Below are positions 46,801 through 48,583 of a stretch of 48,583 nucleotides of DNA, piece after piece (positions within the stretch are counted from its first letter, which is position 1; each line of letters opens with the position of its first letter). This DNA is from Pyronema omphalodes (lineage: Eukaryota > Ascomycota > Pezizomycetes > Pezizales > Pyronemataceae). The position numbers and the translations under genes were made by a program. The notes under the pieces are model-generated. The model saw only the letters and a program-made list of their open reading frames with translations, did no database searches and was not told the origin of the DNA. The DNA lies in contig JAJJXM010000130.1 of assembly GCA_024516155.1 (NCBI GenBank), positions 1 through 48,583 on the forward strand, given 5' to 3'.

Positions 46801-48583
46801 AAGGGTCCCGATCAGAACGAGGAGAAAACGGTCTCTCCGGTAGCGGTCTCTCCCGCAGCCGCCTCCGAAACGGTATTTTTTAAAGGTGTATGGGAGCCTG
46901 TCATGCTGAATCCGGACCAGAGGGTCCCTTCTTCGGATCAAGATGTGTTTATTATCGCTCCGGACGAAGAAATGAGAAGGAGACTTCTTCATTTACACCC
47001 AGGAGCCAAGGAACTGGAATTACTTACAGACGATACAGAAGACGCGCTGGCAGCTAAATTGAGAAAATTAGGAAACATATCCCATTTGATCTGGGCAATG
47101 CCCGCAAGCCAGAGCGATTCTGTTCTAAATGAAAGACTGGTAGAAGAACACACAAATAGTATTCTTCCAGCCTTTCGGTGGGTTAAGGCACTTTTAAAAG
47201 AGCATTATGGAGAAAAATCGCTGACGTGGACCGTCACGACCGTTCAAGCGCAAAGCGTGCACAAAGATGACAGGGTTGAGCCTGCACAAGCTGCTGTTCT
47301 CGGTTTGTTGGCTACTGTAGCAAAGGAATATCCAGCGTGGAAGGTGAGGGTTGCCGATTGGCCGAAAGATGGCAATTGGCCGTTGACCGACCTGTTTCAG
47401 CTGCCGTTCGATCACCATGGCCAAGCTTGGGCATTCAGGAAGGGAGAATGGTTCAAGCAACGCCTATTGCCTGTGAACATGTCTTTCTCGGATCAAAGTA
47501 TTTACCGGAAGAATGGTGTATACGTGGTCATCGGAGGTGCCGGAGGAATTGGCCAAATTTGGACCGAATACATGCAGCGCCATTACAATGCGAGCGTAAT
47601 CTGGATTGGCAGAAGGCAGATTGATGAGGAAATATCCTCCCGTCTGGCTCGACTTAACCGGGATGGTCTTCAACCGGAATATATGCAAGCCGACGCCATG
47701 AATCGCGATTCGTTGGCAGCGGCCTGCGAAAAGGTGCTACGAAAGTATGGATGTATTCATGGTGTCATTCAGGCAGCGCTTGTACTGGAGGATCAACTGC
47801 TCGCACATATGGATGAATCTGCGTTTTGTTCGGTTCTTGGGGCCAAAGCGGAAGCCAGCATTAGAATGGCTCAGGTATTCGAAGGTGTTCCTGGGCTGGA
47901 CTTTATGCTGTTCTTTTCTTCGGTAAACGGAATTTTTCACCCGGCTGGGCAGGGAAATTATAATGCTGGAAGCGCATTTCAGGATGCTTATTCGATAGCT
48001 CTGGGACAGGAACTGAGCGTTAAAGTAAGAACAGTCAACTGGGGATTTTGGGGGTCAACGGGAGCGGTTGCCACGCCAATGCACCGTGAAATGATGCAGG
48101 AAGCCGGAATCGCCTCGCTTGAACCGGGACAGGCGCTGGATTCGCTAGAGAAATTGCTGGCAGGGCCTCTTGAACGAGTGGCCGTGATGGAGTTGCTATG
48201 TTCTCCCGAGGAACTGGGCATTGACATGAACGAACAGATCACTTTATATCCGTCATACACCGGCGGCGGGTTTCGAAGTTCTTCTGACAAGAGATTTTCC
48301 AATAGACCGAAAAACGTCATAGAACGGGAGGAGCTTGAGCAACGGATCACTGACCGAATTGCTGGTCTGCTTCATGTTGGTTCCGAGGAAATAGATAAAC
48401 ATACGGAGCTTTCCGAATATGGCTGGGAAGCCGTATGGGCTCGTGTTTTGGTTCAAGAATGGGAAGAAGTAATTGCTCTGCAGCTGCCTTCGGATATATT
48501 CAATGAAACGTTCACCATTTCACAAATTGCCGATCGGATGCTCGAGTGTATAGATGACTCGCAATGGCAACTATCAGCCGAGA
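40711..48583 (+). CDS. PKS5: NRPS-PKS hybrid, C-A(Gly)-PCP-KS-DH-KR-ACP*, cut by the right edge
   Basis: The gene starts at ATG 40711, overlapping the PKS4 stop (ATGA), with AAGGGAG at 40697-40703 as ribosome binding site. The frame stays open to the edge; 2624 residues are visible. Order: docking hairpin (1-28), condensation domain (about 38-470; HHIVFDG at 163-169), adenylation domain (494-994), PCP (Ser1040 in AGGDSI), KS (1114-1540; Cys1284, His1420, His1460), DH (1730-2027; His1762, Asp1936), KR (2054-2510; Ser2404, Tyr2417), and an ACP-like domain (2543-2617) with Ala2574 at the Ser position. A functional ACP, and probably more modules, should follow outside the window. Confidence 0.94.
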   Translation, partial: MIRKEILLAYKEGKLTTEEVREKLLLHNSHSADEPSLTEGQKGLWMLHKLAPDMSAYHIPLLFRMRPYPQMDCFKEACLFMMDKFPVLRSVITEIDGLPYRKTLPSMLLDFTQEEIMHMNEQERDSRLQDKLHEPFQMEQGPLIRFHVMKESERSALILIVVHHIVFDGGSIQSFLNQLMQTYGCLVQGQDPGTDMIRETAGFAEFVEWESSYLRSERSRNDLAYWKQQCAGMPPVMDLRTDYPRPAKQSFAGAVYSFNLSPELSGKTDLLAKTLQVNKSVILLAVYNMLLYRYSGQHDITVGMPIARRGQVKFENTIGYMMNMIPVRSRNLNDVRFRELAKELQLTILDGIDHGDYPFPALVREVQPSRLPGYAPVVQVVFSYQNFVSSAAASSLSETYNKHFGMEIIDQVLQAGDHELELETYDVGGQLRLHFKYSPELFNEETIIGMSHHLEMLLQGVARDANLPLDEYSLLTEQEQELLHYRWNDTYKDYPLDVCFHEKFKEQAQRAPDSVAVTYKDASLTYKELDERSTELAIYLQHLGVKPNVLVGVCLERSLELIVSLMAVMKAGGAYVPLDPALPAERLVYMLENSKAQIVISHSSLARLWNNLGGIEARRIFLDEAEKEIQTVMKMNKLEQQVQTHHLAYVIYTSGSTGNPKGVMISHRALVNFLASMVDEPGLHSHDKLLAVTTSSFDIAALELFLPLLQGAECCICAAEDILDPGRLMREIKRLRPTVMQGTPALWISLLEAGWTNEEQVTILCGGEAMTETLKRRLQRLNCAVYNLFGPTETTVWSTLQRMDGDEPVTIGRPIANTQIFIVDRSMQQSPIGVAGELCIAGEGLAQGYWQLPELTAEKFVNNPFRPGTLLYRTGDAARWLANGRIQHLGRMDDQLKIRGYRIETGEIEHHLRACPGVREAVVVAKEQDEHKQLAAYIVVSQDKTADTVNNQALRTFLAQRLPSYMIPSFYIFIDEIPLTPNGKTNRKLLEAEPLPFHRVDETLSRKDSVVDAILEIWGKLLPSGQLREDIGFFEAGGDSILAVTAVERMKNELGVEMSVTDLFKYGNAKSLSLFLSERKSASSRSGNNEVPVSSNESKCSDVGDDYPDYYESSLAVIGISCVFPGASDPHEFWKLLRGGISPIRYYTEEELDRFDISESIRNDPRFVPLRSTIERKEEFDPAFFRMSPRDAEMMDPQLRLLLMHAWKAVEDAGYAPESIPGTAVFMSASNSFYHASAFKENSSVMNSADEYVSWLMAQSGTIPTMISHKLGFTGPSLFVHSNCSSSLAGLHSAYQCIMAGEAQVALVGGATVFAENRAGYVHQPGLNFSSDGRIKAFDDSADGMVTGEGAAVIVVKNAAQAVRDGDRVYALVRDVSLNNDGADKVGFYAPSVKGQAEVIRNALVRTGIKPDSIDYVEAHGTGTKLGDPIEFAALCEAYGQGAGQKGHCGLGSVKTNIGHLDTAAGLAGLIKLALSLHHRELPPTLNFKNPNKHLRLEDSPFHITDRTEAWRRTETPRRGALSSFGIGGTNAHAILEEFMTDVEEENVSHRGNNGGEELVILSAKNEERLQVYASMLLGFIKERRSEIGLSDLAYTLQVGRTAMDSRMAIVASDMEALIQKLESFIENGGITPGCYVGKLAQNDEVAQGMIRETDDHDALNTAISGGDLAKVAELWVGGVSVDWQKSKLHQTWPVKRISLPTYPFALRKYSLSAGHQFEGGEDRVENRLGILHPLLHRNESTLGGVRFVSSFSGEEFLFSEHKVKDVPVLPGVASLELAREAVCRAADLEPGSFLKLRQVAWIRPIVATGEKVDLRIALQPQMDDASTISYRIYAVPKTSSDPELLYGQGFAELKDAGEGIREMDMAKVQALCPTKEVENRKFYEAVRSMGVDYGPGYQGIKAIYRGEGCILAHLELPPSIWYTRDQYVLHPSMLDSAIQASIGLHQSIRAEAGTKVQITLPFALEELNVYRSCTDSMWAYIRYAEGRTGNAMQGPVQKLDIALMDENGKICVEMKGFTSRVLDETRASPKGPDQNEEKTVSPVAVSPAAASETVFFKGVWEPVMLNPDQRVPSSDQDVFIIAPDEEMRRRLLHLHPGAKELELLTDDTEDALAAKLRKLGNISHLIWAMPASQSDSVLNERLVEEHTNSILPAFRWVKALLKEHYGEKSLTWTVTTVQAQSVHKDDRVEPAQAAVLGLLATVAKEYPAWKVRVADWPKDGNWPLTDLFQLPFDHHGQAWAFRKGEWFKQRLLPVNMSFSDQSIYRKNGVYVVIGGAGGIGQIWTEYMQRHYNASVIWIGRRQIDEEISSRLARLNRDGLQPEYMQADAMNRDSLAAACEKVLRKYGCIHGVIQAALVLEDQLLAHMDESAFCSVLGAKAEASIRMAQVFEGVPGLDFMLFFSSVNGIFHPAGQGNYNAGSAFQDAYSIALGQELSVKVRTVNWGFWGSTGAVATPMHREMMQEAGIASLEPGQALDSLEKLLAGPLERVAVMELLCSPEELGIDMNEQITLYPSYTGGGFRSSSDKRFSNRPKNVIEREELEQRITDRIAGLLHVGSEEIDKHTELSEYGWEAVWARVLVQEWEEVIALQLPSDIFNETFTISQIADRMLECIDDSQWQLSAE
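40819..43960 (+). other. Module 11: C-A-PCP, predicted glycine module
   Basis: The condensation domain has an intact HHxxxDG motif. The adenylation domain shows YTSGSTGNPKG, the RMDDQLKIRGYRIE core and NGKTNRK. Aligning with GrsA by eye, the specificity positions read D-I-L-Q-L-G-L-V-W plus the invariant Lys, the classical glycine code (D and I in FDIAALELF, Q in TVMQGTP, L and G in ILCGGE, L in YNLFGPTE, V and W in TTVWST). The PCP has EAGGDSI. It would insert a glycine, and thus an amide, into the chain. Confidence 0.88.
41446..41468. repeat. Perfect 10-base inverted repeat in the PKS5 condensation domain
   Basis: CCTGCGAAGC (41446-41455) and GCTTCGCAGG (41459-41468) flank an AAA loop. No T-run follows on either strand. 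It encodes residues around RPAKQSFAGA of the C domain. Confidence 0.65.
44050..48583 (+). other. Module 12: KS-DH-KR-ACP*, continues beyond the edge
   Basis: The KS has SNCSSSLAGL around the Cys and GAAVIVVKN in place of the usual LLKPL stretch, a sub-type typical of KSs that accept an aminoacyl chain from an NRPS module; this fits the glycine module before it. The DH is well conserved (H-KVK-D-VPVL-P, YGPGY, MLDSAIQ). The KR has GGAGGIG, Ser2404/Tyr2417 and LED in the LDD-loop position. The predicted output is a double bond next to the glycine-derived unit. Confidence 0.85.
48337..48560 (+). other. ACP-like domain without the phosphopantetheine serine (ACP*, PKS5)
   Basis: The domain begins with LEQRITDRIAGLLHVGSEEID and has SEYGWEAVWARVL at the attachment site: Glu-Ala replaces Asp-Ser (Ala codon 48430-48432). 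It occupies the same place after a KR as the serine-less ACP of module 1, but lacks the DPVQL motif. Confidence 0.75.

Noticed and set aside
2073..48583. AT, methyltransferase, enoyl reductase or thioesterase domains
   Set aside because: I looked for AT GHSxG blocks, SAM-binding motifs, a separate ER Rossmann domain and a terminal TE and saw none; these must be in trans or outside the window.

Overview
The window lies inside a large trans-acyltransferase (trans-AT) polyketide synthase / non-ribosomal peptide synthetase gene cluster. Every gene is on the + strand. The longest gap between genes is 45 bases (24389-24433), and two junctions overlap by 1 base (534-538) and 4 bases (40711-40714), so this looks like one long operon. 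No promoter, terminator for the + strand, RNA gene, transposase or CRISPR array was seen. Strong AGGAGG-type ribosome binding sites, about 48-52% GC in most sampled lines, and beta-branching enzymes of the Bacillus PksG/PksH/PksI type suggest a Bacillota host, probably Paenibacillaceae. That placement is an inference. I do not recognise the product and do not name one.

Layout: 1-536 is the 3' end of an HMG-CoA-synthase-like gene, 536-1285 is an ECH1 dehydratase and 1306-2052 is an ECH2 decarboxylase; together they form most of a beta-branching cassette. Five megasynthase genes follow: PKS1 (2073-9821), PKS2 (9841-13632), PKS3 (13652-24388), PKS4 (24434-40714) and a PKS/NRPS hybrid, PKS5 (40711 to beyond the right edge). 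No AT domain lies between any KS and the next processing domain, so malonyl units must be loaded in trans by an AT encoded outside the window.

Read in gene order, the assembly line is: M1 KS-DH-KR-ACP*-ACP; M2 KS-DH*|KR-ACP; M3 KS|DH*-ACP; M4 KS-DH*-KR-ACP; M5 KS-KR-ACP; M6 KS0|DH-ACP; M7 KS(with an inserted ACP*)-DH*-KR-ACP; M8 KS-DH-ACP; M9 KS-DH-KR-ACP; M10 KS0-ACP; M11 C-A(Gly)-PCP; M12 KS-DH-KR-ACP*-(continues). A star marks loss of catalytic or attachment residues, a bar marks a protein boundary inside a module, and KS0 marks loss of the HGTGT histidine. Three of the four protein junctions split a module.

The most notable features are: (i) three ACP-like domains without the phosphopantetheine serine, one of them inserted inside a KS flanking linker; (ii) two long, almost identical internal repeats (about 2.2 kb each) with breakpoints at the post-KS YPF motif and at the ACP serine motif; (iii) a GC-rich block (14.7-24.2 kb plus 27.8-30.0 kb) embedded in lower-GC PKS genes, which points to module transfer and gene conversion; and (iv) perfect hairpins inside coding sequence, one of which looks like an antisense terminator.
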